In this document: one piece after another, positions 17,493 through 26,421 of the stretch | Numbering within the stretch: position 1 is the first letter of the stretch | Layout of the letters: each line of letters opens with the position of its first letter | Assembly: GCF_024199795.1 (NCBI RefSeq) | Contig: NZ_JANADK010000001.1 | Coordinates: 1,488,001 to 1,552,000 of the forward strand | Origin: Bradyrhizobium sp. CCGB01 | GTDB taxonomy: Bacteria; Pseudomonadota; Alphaproteobacteria; Rhizobiales; Xanthobacteraceae | Length of the DNA: 64,000 bases | Reading direction: 5' to 3' | The notes under the pieces: model-generated | Database searches by the model: none | Told to the model about the DNA's origin: nothing | What the model saw: the letters and a program-made list of their open reading frames with translations, nothing else | Position numbers and translations under genes: made by a program

Positions 17493-18403
17493 GCTCCCGC
17501 CGCATCTTCGCGCGACCGGCGCGTTTTGCCGCGATCGCGCCCTATGTCTGGATGGTGCTGTTCTTCCTGGTGCCGTTCGGCTTCGTGCTCAAGATCAGCC
17601 TGTCGCAGACCGCGATCGCGCAGCCGCCTTACGAGCCGGTGTTCGCCCTGACTGCGGGATGGGAGGCGCTGACGGCGGCCTTTGCCGCTTTGTCGATCGA
17701 CAATTTCAAGCTGCTCGCCTCGGACGACATCTATGTGTTCGCCTATGTGCGCAGCCTGACCGTCGCTCTCACCGCGACGGCGCTGTTGCTGCTGATCGGC
17801 TATCCCATCGCCTACGGCATGGCGCGGCTGCCGAAACGCTGGCAGGCGGTGGCGATGGTGCTGGTGATCGTGCCGTTCTGGACCTCGTTCCTGATCCGCA
17901 TCTACGCCTGGATCAACATCCTCCAGCACGACGGCCTGCTCAACCAGATCCTGCTGGCTCTGCATCTGGTCAGCCAGCCGGTGGTGTGGCTCTCGACCGA
18001 CAGCGCCATGTATATCGGCATCGTCTATTCCTATCTGCCGTTCATGATCCTGCCGCTCTACGCCACGCTCGCGAAGATGGAGCCGGTGCTGGAGGAGGCG
18101 GCCTCTGATCTCGGCGCGCCGCCGTGGCAGGTGTTCTGGCTCGTCACCTTTCCGCTGTCGCTGCCCGGTGTCGGCGCGGGTGTGCTGCTGTGCTTCATCC
18201 CGATCGTCGGCGAGTTCGTGATCCCGGATCTTCTGGCCGGGTCCAACTCACTGATGATCGGCCAGACCCTGTGGCTCGAATTCTTCACCAACAAGGACTG
18301 GCCGGTCGCGTCCGCGGCGGCCATCGTGCTGCTCGCGGTGCTGCTGGTGCCACTGCTGCTGTACGAGCGGCTCCAGAAGCGGCAACTGGAACAGGGGCGG
18401 TGA
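17489..18403 (+). CDS. ABC transporter permease, PotB/PotH-like
   Basis: 304 residues, six membrane helices. It contains the EAA loop that docks to the ATPase (LEEAASDLGAPPWQVFWLVTFPLSLPGV). The first helix is YVWMVLFFLVPFGFVLKIS, and a 70-residue periplasmic loop follows it, as in PotH. It overlaps the ATPase gene by 4 bp and is followed after 4 bp by the second permease, forming one operon. Confidence 0.9.
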   Translation: MSSRRIFARPARFAAIAPYVWMVLFFLVPFGFVLKISLSQTAIAQPPYEPVFALTAGWEALTAAFAALSIDNFKLLASDDIYVFAYVRSLTVALTATALLLLIGYPIAYGMARLPKRWQAVAMVLVIVPFWTSFLIRIYAWINILQHDGLLNQILLALHLVSQPVVWLSTDSAMYIGIVYSYLPFMILPLYATLAKMEPVLEEAASDLGAPPWQVFWLVTFPLSLPGVGAGVLLCFIPIVGEFVIPDLLAGSNSLMIGQTLWLEFFTNKDWPVASAAAIVLLAVLLVPLLLYERLQKRQLEQGR

Positions 18404-18407
18404 GGCG

Positions 18408-19220
18408 ATGCGCAAGGTCTCCCGCCTGTCCCGCTTCAACATCGCCTCGCTCGCGCTGGGGCTGGCGTTCCTTTACTTGCCGATCCTCATCCTCGTCATC
18501 TATTCCTTCAACGCCTCGCGGCTGGTGACGGTGTGGGGCGGCTGGTCGCTGCGCTGGTATCACGAGTTCTTCAATGACCGCGCCATGATCGAGGCGGCCT
18601 GGATGAGCGTGAGGGTCGCGGCTTCCTCCGCGACCATCGCCACGCTGCTCGGCACCCTCGCAGCCGTTGCGTTGTCGCGCGGCGAGCGGTTTCGCGGGCG
18701 CACGCTGTTCTCCGGCATGCTCTACGCGCCGCTCGTCATGCCCGAGGTGATCACCGGTCTGTCGCTGCTGCTGTTGTTCGTCGCGTTGAACGCCGAGCGC
18801 GGCTTCTGGACGGTGACGATCGCGCATACCACGCTGACGATGTGCTTCGTCGCGGTGGTCGTGCAGTCCCGCCTCGGCTCGCTGGATCGTTCGCTGGAGG
18901 AGGCTGCGATGGACCTCGGCTGCAACCCGGTTCGCGCGTTCGTCGCCGTGACGCTGCCGCTGATCGCGCCCGCGATCGTGGCGGGCTGGATGCTGGCCTT
19001 CACCCTGTCGCTCGACGATCTCGTGATCGCGAGCTTCACCACCGGGCCCGGCTCGGCGACGCTGCCGATCCGGATCTATTCGGAGGTGCGGCTCGGCGTG
19101 AAGCCCGAGATCAACGCGATCTGCACCCTGGTGATTGCCCTGATCGCGGTGGTCATCGTCATCGCCTCGCTGGCCTCGAAATTGTCGAGCTCGCAGGGCG
19201 AGAGCGCGGCGCCGCTGTAG
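18408..19220 (+). CDS. ABC transporter permease, PotC/PotI-like
   Basis: 270 residues, six membrane helices. The EAA motif is LEEAAMDLGCNPVRAFVAVTLPLIAP, and the LSLDDLVIASFTTGPGSATLPIRIYS segment is the PotC/PotI hallmark near the C-terminus. It starts GGTGAGGCGATG, 4 bp after the previous stop. With the two preceding genes it gives a complete membrane core of an importer that lacks a dedicated binding protein in this operon. Confidence 0.9.
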   Translation: MRKVSRLSRFNIASLALGLAFLYLPILILVIYSFNASRLVTVWGGWSLRWYHEFFNDRAMIEAAWMSVRVAASSATIATLLGTLAAVALSRGERFRGRTLFSGMLYAPLVMPEVITGLSLLLLFVALNAERGFWTVTIAHTTLTMCFVAVVVQSRLGSLDRSLEEAAMDLGCNPVRAFVAVTLPLIAPAIVAGWMLAFTLSLDDLVIASFTTGPGSATLPIRIYSEVRLGVKPEINAICTLVIALIAVVIVIASLASKLSSSQGESAAPL

Positions 19221-19233
19221 GGGAGGATTGATC

Positions 19234-19731
19234 ATGACATTCGCCTACCAGGTCCTGATCCATACGCCGGTCTGGGTCTGGATCCTGTTCGCCTATCTGG
19301 TGTGGCAGGGTGTTCAGGCGATGCAGCCGCGCACGACGCCGATCTGGCGCGCGCTGATCGTGCCGGTCGTGTTCATCGTCTGGGGGATTTCGCGAATCGG
19401 CTTCAGTCCTCAGGACAACGCGTGGCCGCTGGTCGCCTGGATCGCGGCCGCACTGGCGTTGCTGCCGCTAGGCGTCCTGACGCCGCAGCCTTTCGATGTG
19501 GATCACAACACCGGTGAGATCATCCGGCCGGGCAGCGCCTTTGCCCTGATCCGCAACGTCGTCGTGTTCTCTCTTCAATATGCGGTCGGCGTGATCTCGG
19601 CGATCGATGCCAGCGACCGCGCGCTCGCGATCATCATTGGGCGTGCCATCTCCGGCGCCACCGCCGGTTATTTCATAGGTTCGACCATTGCGCTGCTGGT
19701 CGCGTATCGACGCAAGAGCGCGGGGAGATGA
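19234..19731 (+). CDS. Small integral membrane protein (DUF6622-like)
   Basis: 165 residues with four or five hydrophobic helices (WVWILFAYLVWQGVQAM, IVPVVFIVWGISRIGF, PLVAWIAAALALLPLGVL, VVFSLQYAVGVISAI, GYFIGSTIALLVAY). The ATG at 19234 follows GGGGAGG; a TTG two codons earlier is less likely. It lies 13 bp after the permease gene and could be cotranscribed, but nothing ties it to transport. I recall similar proteins as uncharacterised. Confidence 0.75.
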   Translation: MTFAYQVLIHTPVWVWILFAYLVWQGVQAMQPRTTPIWRALIVPVVFIVWGISRIGFSPQDNAWPLVAWIAAALALLPLGVLTPQPFDVDHNTGEIIRPGSAFALIRNVVVFSLQYAVGVISAIDASDRALAIIIGRAISGATAGYFIGSTIALLVAYRRKSAGR

Positions 19732-19854
19732 TCAGTGCGACCGGAGTGCGCGGTGAAGCCGGACGCCTATGGTGCTCGGGCACCGCCCGGAATCTAGGTT
19801 AACAATTCATATAGCTTATCTCGTTATCGTCGCCTCGCTTGGGGAAGAGGGGCG

Positions 19855-20838
19855 ATGAAGCGGCTTTACGTTGGTGTGGCCAGCACGGTTCTGGCTTTAT
19901 TCTGTTTTGCTGTTCGGCCGTCGGCTGCTGCGACGCAGATGGTGTCGCTGCTGTACAACGGTTCGCCGCAGTCGCCGCAGCAGATCGGCTCCGACGAATT
20001 TCGTCGCAAGCTCGCCGAGCTCGCACAGGGTCGCATCATCCTCGATGCACGCGCCGGCAACGCGCTGGGCAGTGAGACGGCGATCCTTGCCGCCATGCGC
20101 GGCGGTGTGGTCGACATGGCGACGCTGTCCGGCTCGGTGGTCAGCTCCGCCGTGCCCGAGTTCGGTGTGTTCGACGTGCCGTTCCTGTTTCGTGATGCGG
20201 CGCAGGCCAAGGCGGTCGCAGAGGGGCCGGTTGGCGCGCTGTTCGCCAAGCATTTCGCCGACAAGGGACTGGTGCTGCTCGCGATCGGCAAGCAGGGCTT
20301 TCGCAACGTCACCAATTCGAAGCGGCCGATTCATTCTCCGGCGGACCTTCGCGGCCTGAAGATCCGCGTGCTGCCGAACGAGGTCTATCAGATGACCTTC
20401 AAGGCGCTGGGCGCCGAGGTCGTGCCGATGGAGTTCACACTGGTGTATTCCGCGCTGAAGGATGGCCGCATCGACGGGCAGGAGAACCCGGTCATGACGA
20501 TCGCCACCAGCCATCTCGAGGAAGTGCAGAAATATGCCAGCCTGACCGGGCATTTCTTCGCGCCGATCGCCTTCGTCGCCAATCGCGACGTGTTCCAGGC
20601 CCTGAAGCCCGCCGACCAGGCCGCGATCATCGCCGCGGCCAAGGCCGGTGCGGAGGCGACCTGGCAGAGTGGCGTCGCGGAAGAGACAAAGAAGATCGAG
20701 GAGCTGCGCAAGGCCGGCATGGAGATCATCGAGAAGGTCGATCGCCAACCCTTCATCGACGCCGTGAAGCCCCTGGAGCCCGAATTCGAGAAGCGCTTCG
20801 GCAAGGATCTGCTCGCCCGGATCCGGGCTACGCCGTAA
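19855..20838 (+). CDS. TRAP-type periplasmic binding protein, DctP family, without membrane partners
   Basis: 327 residues with a Sec signal peptide ([20 protein letters not shown], cleavage likely after AAA). The mature protein has the DctP hallmarks: [26 protein letters not shown], the [12 protein letters not shown] segment, [28 protein letters not shown] with the ligand-carboxylate Arg, and [18 protein letters not shown]. No dctQ or dctM gene is present in the neighbourhood. The next gene, 14 bp downstream, encodes a chemoreceptor, so this protein may deliver ligand to the receptor instead of to a transporter. That is inference from gene order. Confidence 0.9.
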   Translation: MKRLYVGVASTVLALFCFAVRPSAAATQMVSLLYNGSPQSPQQIGSDEFRRKLAELAQGRIILDARAGNALGSETAILAAMRGGVVDMATLSGSVVSSAVPEFGVFDVPFLFRDAAQAKAVAEGPVGALFAKHFADKGLVLLAIGKQGFRNVTNSKRPIHSPADLRGLKIRVLPNEVYQMTFKALGAEVVPMEFTLVYSALKDGRIDGQENPVMTIATSHLEEVQKYASLTGHFFAPIAFVANRDVFQALKPADQAAIIAAAKAGAEATWQSGVAEETKKIEELRKAGMEIIEKVDRQPFIDAVKPLEPEFEKRFGKDLLARIRATP

Positions 20839-20852
20839 TCGCGGGAAACATC

Positions 20853-22880
20853 ATGAACCTGTCATTGCTCCTGTCGCGCATCGGCATCCGCCCGCGCATC
20901 TTCGGCGGCTTCACGCTGGTCCTGGGTTTCCTCTGCGTGCTGGCGCTGCTTGCCGTCATGCGGCTGTCCGAGATCGGCGGCACTGTTGGCGAGCTCGTCA
21001 CCAGCGCCGACGGCGATGCCGGCATGGCGAGGGTGCATGCCGCGCTGCTCTCGTCCAACGTCACCGCCGAGAAGTTCATCCGGACGCGCAATCTCGGCGA
21101 CCGCGATAGCGCCATGAAGGCGATCGACGGCTTTGGCCAGACCTTTGACCAGGTCGATCAGCAGTTCGCCCGCCTGCCGGCGATTGCCGCCGGCCGGAGC
21201 GCGCTGGTCGATGCGCTCGGCACCTATCGCAAATCCTTCACGGCTGTTGCCGCCGCGGTCGATCGTCTGCGCAGCGCGAGCACCAAGAGCGAGGCGCTCG
21301 GCGCCTCGGCAGGCCTCGACGTTGGCGCGATCAATGTGACGCTTGCCAACCAGCCTGACCGTCTGCTCCAGCCGCTGCGTCTGGCCGGTACGGTGGATGC
21401 GATGCGCGTCTCGATGCTGCGTTTCACCATCACTCAGGCCCAGGTCGACGCCGACGATGCCGGGATGACGATCGGCTACGCGCTGGCCGCGGTGGCCGAT
21501 AGCGAGGCGGAGATCGCCAACGTCGAAGCGCCGCGACTGAAGAACCTGATCGCGGCCCTGAAAAAGGTGCTTGCCGATCAATCGGCGACGCTGACGGAGC
21601 TGTCTGCCGCGATGGGCGAGCTGCGCAAGGCGCAGGCCGATCTCGTCAAGTCCAGCAGCGCGATCGACGCCAAGGCGGCCGAGATCAGCCGGGCCCTCGG
21701 TGCGACGCGCACCGAGCAGAGCCGGCTGACGGCCGGTTCGGTCGATCAAACCCGCAATCTCGTGTTCACGGTGGCCGCGTTCGCGCTCATCCTGGGCGCG
21801 TTGCTGGCCTGGCTGATCGGACGCAGCGTGTCGCGCCCGATCGGTCAGATGACCTTGCGCATGCAGAGCCTTGCGGCAGGCGAGCTCGATGAGGCAATCC
21901 CGGGCGGTGAGCGCGGCGACGAAATTGGTCATATGGCCGGAGCTGTCGAGGTGTTCCGCCAGAGCGCGCAGACCGTCCGGCGCATGGAGCAGGACGCTGC
22001 CGCGCAGCGTGCCGCAGCCGAGACAGAACGCGCGTCGATGATGGCTCAGCTCGCCGACCGCTTCGATCGCGGCATGGAGGGCGTCATTGGCGGCGTCTCG
22101 AGCCGCGCCGAGGAGATGGGCCAGAGCGCCGGAAGTCTCGCCCGCGTCGCCGAGCGCGGTCGCTCGCTGGCCGAGCAGGTCGCCGCGACGTCGGCCCAGG
22201 CGTCTTCGAACGTGCAGACCGTCGCGGCCGCGACGCATCAGCTCGCCGCCTCGATCAAGGAGATTTCGAGCCAGGTCGCGCGCTCCGTATCGGTGTCGGA
22301 TCAGGCCAAGGCGGAGGCCTCGCGTACCGAGGCGCTGATGCGCGCGCTGTCGGATTCGGCCGAGCGGATCGGCACTGTGGTTCAACTGATCCAGGCGATC
22401 GCAAGCCAGACCAACCTGCTGGCATTGAATGCCACGATCGAATCGGCGCGGGCCGGCGATGCCGGCAAGGGTTTTGCCGTGGTCGCCAACGAAGTGAAGA
22501 GCCTCGCAACCCAGACCGGGCGTGCCACCGAGGAGATCGCAGGGCTCGTCGCCGAGATCCAGGGCTCGACCGGGCAGTCGGTCGCTGCGATCGGCCAGAT
22601 CGGCAGAACCATTGCCGAGATGACGGAGATCGCGACGACGATCGCCTCAGCCGTCGAGGAGCAGGGTGCGGCAACCAGCGAGATCGCGCGCAATGTCGAG
22701 CAGGCCGCCAACGGCACCACGGCCGTGACCGACCAGGTCGGCGCCGTCCGTACCGTGGCCGGCGAGACCGATGCCGGTGCCGAAGCCGCACTCACGGCGG
22801 CTTCAGCATTGCAAGATCAGGCACGCGCTCTCAAGGCAGCTGTCGCCGAGTTTCTGCAGACTGTGCGCAAGGCGGCCTGA
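20853..22880 (+). CDS. Methyl-accepting chemotaxis protein with long helical periplasmic sensor
   Basis: 675 residues. The first membrane helix is at about 16-36, followed by a periplasmic region of about 265 residues (37-302) that appears entirely helical and fits a helical bimodular (HBM) sensor as in McpS and TorS. The second membrane helix is at about 303-323, then HAMP (about 324-385). The signalling domain has the hairpin tip [42 protein letters not shown]. No C-terminal CheR-docking pentapeptide is visible. It starts 14 bp after the TRAP-type binding protein gene, so the two are almost certainly cotranscribed. Confidence 0.92.
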   Translation: MNLSLLLSRIGIRPRIFGGFTLVLGFLCVLALLAVMRLSEIGGTVGELVTSADGDAGMARVHAALLSSNVTAEKFIRTRNLGDRDSAMKAIDGFGQTFDQVDQQFARLPAIAAGRSALVDALGTYRKSFTAVAAAVDRLRSASTKSEALGASAGLDVGAINVTLANQPDRLLQPLRLAGTVDAMRVSMLRFTITQAQVDADDAGMTIGYALAAVADSEAEIANVEAPRLKNLIAALKKVLADQSATLTELSAAMGELRKAQADLVKSSSAIDAKAAEISRALGATRTEQSRLTAGSVDQTRNLVFTVAAFALILGALLAWLIGRSVSRPIGQMTLRMQSLAAGELDEAIPGGERGDEIGHMAGAVEVFRQSAQTVRRMEQDAAAQRAAAETERASMMAQLADRFDRGMEGVIGGVSSRAEEMGQSAGSLARVAERGRSLAEQVAATSAQASSNVQTVAAATHQLAASIKEISSQVARSVSVSDQAKAEASRTEALMRALSDSAERIGTVVQLIQAIASQTNLLALNATIESARAGDAGKGFAVVANEVKSLATQTGRATEEIAGLVAEIQGSTGQSVAAIGQIGRTIAEMTEIATTIASAVEEQGAATSEIARNVEQAANGTTAVTDQVGAVRTVAGETDAGAEAALTAASALQDQARALKAAVAEFLQTVRKAA

Positions 22881-22919
22881 GGGCCTTTGCGCGCGCCGTG
22901 GCTGCGCGGTTAGAGCAGG

Positions 22920-22944
22920 CGTGGACAACCCGCTATTGTCCACG
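22920..22944. terminator. Hairpin between convergent chemoreceptor and permease genes
   Basis: Perfect 9-bp inverted repeat CGTGGACAA / TTGTCCACG with a 7-nt loop, located between convergent stop codons. The T tract is weak (TTGTCG), so the terminator role is inferred from position. Confidence 0.45.
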
Positions 22945-22993
22945 TTGTCGCTCGAACGCCCTGCTTGCGGGCGCCCCGATGCGCCCTGTTGCG

Positions 22994-23860
22994 TCAGGAC
23001 TTCACCGCACCCGCCGTGAGCCCGCCCACCATGTAGCGGCGGAAGGCGTAATAGACCGCGGCCGGCGGCAGCGCGTAGATGAAGCCGGTGGTCATCAACA
23101 GCTCCCAGGGCGAATCGTCGGCAGCGAGGAAGTTGCCGAGCGCGACGGGGAGGGTGATCTCGCGGTCGTTGGACAGCAGCAGGAACGCGTAGAGATATTC
23201 GTTCCAGGCGAGCAGCACGGCATAGGTGCCGATCGCGACCAGCGAGGGCATCATCAGCGGCAGGTAGACAAGGCGGAAGATCTGGAGCGTCGTGGCACCG
23301 TCCATCACCGCGGCTTCGTCGAGCTCGACCGGCAGCTTGTCGGAGGCCTGCTTGAGCACCCAGATCGCGTAGGGGCTGGCGATCGTCACCATGGCCAGGA
23401 TCAGCGACCAGTGATTGTTGAGCAGGCCGTAATTGCCCATGGTGCGGTACATCGGCACGGCGAGGAACGCCGCAGGGATGAAGTAGGTGAACAGCGCGAG
23501 GTTCAGCACAGCGCGACCGCCCGGCACCTTCAGCCGCGAGATCGAGAACGCCGCGGCGGTCGCGATGACCAGCGTCAGCACGCCGACGGATGCGGCGATC
23601 ACCAGCGAATTCCAGAACTGCACGTAGAAGTCCCGCAGGAAGTAGTGCTGCTGCTTGAACACGATCTCGAAGTTGTGCAGCGTCGGATGATCCGGCCACA
23701 GCTTGCCCGAGAACGCGTCCTCCTTCGGAGAGATCGCGAACAGGAACATGTGGTAGATCGGAATCATCGTCCACAGGAACACGGGAATGCCGATCAGCAG
23801 CAACCGTGCTTCGGTCGCGACGTCGCGCCAGGAAAATTCGCTTACGCCGGGAAGCTTCAT
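22994..23860 (-). CDS. Sugar-type ABC transporter permease (MalG-like)
   Basis: 288 residues, six membrane helices. The EAA loop is LDEAAVMDGATTLQIFRLVYLPLMMPSLVAIG and the C-terminal segment is YALPPAAVYYAFRRYMVGGLTAGAVKS, typical of MalG-family carbohydrate permeases. The start overlaps the stop of the partner permease by 4 bp. It is the last gene of the SBP-permease-permease operon; no ATPase gene follows on this strand within view. Confidence 0.9.
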   Translation of the reverse strand: MKLPGVSEFSWRDVATEARLLLIGIPVFLWTMIPIYHMFLFAISPKEDAFSGKLWPDHPTLHNFEIVFKQQHYFLRDFYVQFWNSLVIAASVGVLTLVIATAAAFSISRLKVPGGRAVLNLALFTYFIPAAFLAVPMYRTMGNYGLLNNHWSLILAMVTIASPYAIWVLKQASDKLPVELDEAAVMDGATTLQIFRLVYLPLMMPSLVAIGTYAVLLAWNEYLYAFLLLSNDREITLPVALGNFLAADDSPWELLMTTGFIYALPPAAVYYAFRRYMVGGLTAGAVKS

Positions 23861-24729
23861 CGCGACAACCGTTTCATCATAAAGTACACGAGCGGCAGGA
23901 CGAACGGCATCGCGCAGACGATGGAAGCCATCGCGAGCGAGAGCTGGTCGAGCCGGAGATAGCGGATACCGAGCGTCGCCAGCACGTGCGTGAGGTCAGC
24001 CGGGCCACCGCCGGTGAGCAGATAGACGCTGTTGAAATCGCCGAGCGTCCAGATCATCGAGAGCAGCGTGCAGGTGATGTAGAGGGTCTGCATCGACGGC
24101 CAGGTGATGAAACGGAATTTCTGCCACCAGCTCGCGCCGTCGACCTCGGCGGCCTCGAACAGATCATGCGGGATCGCAAGGCGCCCGGTGATCAGGATCA
24201 GCGTCCAGAACGGCAGCGACTTCCAGATGTGCACGCCGATCGCCATGGCCAGCGCCACGGTCGGGTCGTTCAGCCAGTTCGGGCCGTCATCGCCGGTGAA
24301 GGAGAAGATGATGTGGTTGATCACGCCCCATTCGGGATTGAGCATAAACCGCACCGACAGGATGGTCGGGATCGACGGCACCGCCCAGGGCAGGATGAAG
24401 ATCACCGAGAGCCATTTGATCCAGGTGCGTTGCTGCGCGAAGAAGCCGGACAGGAACAGCGCGATCAGCATCTTGATGTTGATGCCGATGACCAGGAAGA
24501 TCAGCGTGTTGACCGCGGCGCGCGCGAAGATCGGATCGTGATACAGCGCGACATAGTTCGACGGGGCCCGCGCGAGCCACAGCCCGTAGCAGACGGGATA
24601 GACGACGAAGGCGAGGAATACGAGCAGATAGGGCGCGAGCAGCACGATGCCCCAGACCTGCGCCGGGGTCAGCCGCGACGACAAGGGCGGAGCGGGCATC
24701 GACTGATCGCCAGAGAGCGTGATCGCCAT
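23857..24729 (-). CDS. Sugar-type ABC transporter permease (MalF-like)
   Basis: 290 residues, six membrane helices. The EAA loop is LFEAAEVDGASWWQKFRFITWPSMQT and the following VYLLTGGGPADLTHVLATLGIRY segment is characteristic of the MalF/UgpA class. It lies about 100 bp downstream of the binding-protein gene, separated by a strong hairpin (24789-24814) that probably lowers permease expression relative to the binding protein. Confidence 0.9.
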   Translation of the reverse strand: MAITLSGDQSMPAPPLSSRLTPAQVWGIVLLAPYLLVFLAFVVYPVCYGLWLARAPSNYVALYHDPIFARAAVNTLIFLVIGINIKMLIALFLSGFFAQQRTWIKWLSVIFILPWAVPSIPTILSVRFMLNPEWGVINHIIFSFTGDDGPNWLNDPTVALAMAIGVHIWKSLPFWTLILITGRLAIPHDLFEAAEVDGASWWQKFRFITWPSMQTLYITCTLLSMIWTLGDFNSVYLLTGGGPADLTHVLATLGIRYLRLDQLSLAMASIVCAMPFVLPLVYFMMKRLSR

Positions 24730-24788
24730 TCTTCAGGACTCTTTGAAAGGACTTCCGGCCGCACGAGGCGGCCGGTATTAGCGTTTCG

Positions 24789-24814
24789 CCTCTCCCCGCG
24801 CCAGCGGGGAGAGG
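24789..24814 (-). repeat. Palindromic repeat C (CTCTCCCCGC type) between binding-protein and permease genes
   Basis: Perfect 11-bp stem CCTCTCCCCGC / GCGGGGAGAGG with a 4-nt loop, read through by the operon on the minus strand. The same stem occurs at 34561-34584, nearly so at 34664-34691, and in shorter form at 49295-49319, so it is a dispersed element. Here it could stabilise the upstream message or attenuate transcription. Confidence 0.75.
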
Positions 24815-24827
24815 AAGAAAAGAGAAC

Positions 24828-26213
24828 TTAGCCTGCAACCTGCTTGATGCGGGCGATCAGCTCGTCGACGGCCTTGTCGACCGGGACCTTCTCGCTGACG
24901 ACCCGGTTCATCGCCTTGGCCCAGACGTTCTCGTTGTTGAGGATCGTGAACTTCCAGTTCTTGGTGAAGTCGAACGCCGCGGTGCCGCCGGTGAACTGTG
25001 CGTAGACCGCCTTGCGATGCTTGTCGGCCTGCCAGAACGGGCTGGCCTGGCTTTCCTTGGTCACCGGGAACCAGCGGCCGAGCGCGCCCTCGATATAGGG
25101 GCGGACGTTCTCTTCCTGGAGCAGGAAGCTGATGAACTGCTTGGCCTCGGCCTTGTTCTTGGCCGCGGTGAACACCAGCCCGGTCTTGACGTCGGAGCGG
25201 TAGCGGATGGTTGAACCATCCGGCGCCTTCGGGAAGGACGCCGTGACGATGTCCTGCTCATAGGCCTTCTTGCCGGCGTCGCGCTGCTCCTGGGTGAGAG
25301 CCTGGTTCTGCGAGTCCTCGAACCACTTCGCCGCGATCGAGATCGTGAAGTTGTGGGTCATCACGATGGTCTTGTTGTGGAAAGCGACGTTGTTGTCCGG
25401 GTCCTTCCAGGTTGTGGAGGAGGGCGGCGTGCAGCCCTTGATATAGGTGTCGGTGTAGTCCTTCAGCGCGCTGATCAGGTTCTCGCGCACCTTGGGATCG
25501 TCGACCAGGAGCTTGCCGTCGTCGTCGACCAGCTTGACGTGATAGGCGTCCATGAAGGTGTAGAACGACTGGAAGGCGTCGGTGGATTCCACGCCCATCG
25601 GCTGGCCGACGCCGTAGATGCGCTGGCCGGTCGCCTTGCGGATTCCCGGCTGCACCTTGTCGCACCAGAACGTCCAGTAGCCGGCCCAGTCGGTCGGGAT
25701 GTCGCTCAGCTTGAAGCCGGCCTTCTCCAGCATGTCGTTCCAGATCTCGACATGCATGCTCTGCTGCTTCAGCGGAAAGCCGTAATAAGCCTTCTTCTTG
25801 GTGACGTCGTTGTAGAGGATCGAGGCATCCAGCGTGTTCTGCACGAACCGGCCCTTGATCGGCTCCATGACGTCCGAGAGGTCCTCGAGCTTGCCCTCAT
25901 AGGCCCACTTGCCCTGCGCCTGCACGTCATAGGAATCGGAATAGGCGACATCGGGCACGGTGCCGGCATCGAGCGCGGCGACCGTCTTCGGAATCATGTC
26001 CTGGATCGCGTACTGCGACAATTCGACCTTGATGCCGGTCTTGGCTTCGAACTTCTTGATCGTGTCGATCAGCGCGTCGTCTTCGGACCGATAGAAGCCC
26101 TTGCCCCACCAGACCGTGATCGTTTTCTGCTGCGCAAAAGCGGGTGCAGTGGCCGCAAACAGCCCAACCGCAGCGACCGCCAATGATACTGCGCCAATAG
26201 CCTTGGATTTCAC
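24828..26213 (-). CDS. Extracellular sugar-type ABC binding protein (family 1)
   Basis: 461 residues. The GTG at 26213 is chosen: it gives VKSKAIGAVSLAVAAVGLFA, a proper Sec signal ending AFAQQ, and has GAGGGAG about 8 bp upstream. The mature protein starts KTITVWWGKGFYRSEDDALI and contains FEAKTGIKVELSQYA and LDAGTVPDVAYSD, typical of solute-binding family 1. A late segment, FTAAKNKAEAKQFISFLLQEENVRPYIEGALGRWFPV, is the conserved C-terminal lobe. The ligand cannot be deduced; candidates are oligosaccharides or polyols. It is the first gene of an operon with two permeases. Confidence 0.9.
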   Translation of the reverse strand: MKSKAIGAVSLAVAAVGLFAATAPAFAQQKTITVWWGKGFYRSEDDALIDTIKKFEAKTGIKVELSQYAIQDMIPKTVAALDAGTVPDVAYSDSYDVQAQGKWAYEGKLEDLSDVMEPIKGRFVQNTLDASILYNDVTKKKAYYGFPLKQQSMHVEIWNDMLEKAGFKLSDIPTDWAGYWTFWCDKVQPGIRKATGQRIYGVGQPMGVESTDAFQSFYTFMDAYHVKLVDDDGKLLVDDPKVRENLISALKDYTDTYIKGCTPPSSTTWKDPDNNVAFHNKTIVMTHNFTISIAAKWFEDSQNQALTQEQRDAGKKAYEQDIVTASFPKAPDGSTIRYRSDVKTGLVFTAAKNKAEAKQFISFLLQEENVRPYIEGALGRWFPVTKESQASPFWQADKHRKAVYAQFTGGTAAFDFTKNWKFTILNNENVWAKAMNRVVSEKVPVDKAVDELIARIKQVAG

Positions 26214-26375
26214 GTTTTTCTCCCTCAAACGGCCGGTGTTTTTAACCGGTCGTATAAAACACTAGCGCATGGCCGTCAGCCGATCTAGCGGCATCTTGTC
26301 AGACATAGGTCGTGGGGTGTTGGGCCGGACCAGATGCTTAATGCGCGCATCGATCCAATCGCCGCATCAATTCGG

Positions 26376-26399
26376 CCGGATCAATTCGCGATGATCCGG
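26376..26399. promoter_or_regulatory. 8-bp inverted repeat between asmA-like and binding-protein genes
   Basis: Perfect arms CCGGATCA and TGATCCGG with an 8-nt spacer. It lies upstream of the binding-protein gene and also upstream of nothing else on the plus strand, so it could be an operator for the transporter. It is about 165 bp from the start, which is far for a repressor site; the role is uncertain. Confidence 0.3.
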
Positions 26400-26421
26400 T
26401 AGCGCCCGACGATCGCCGTCC

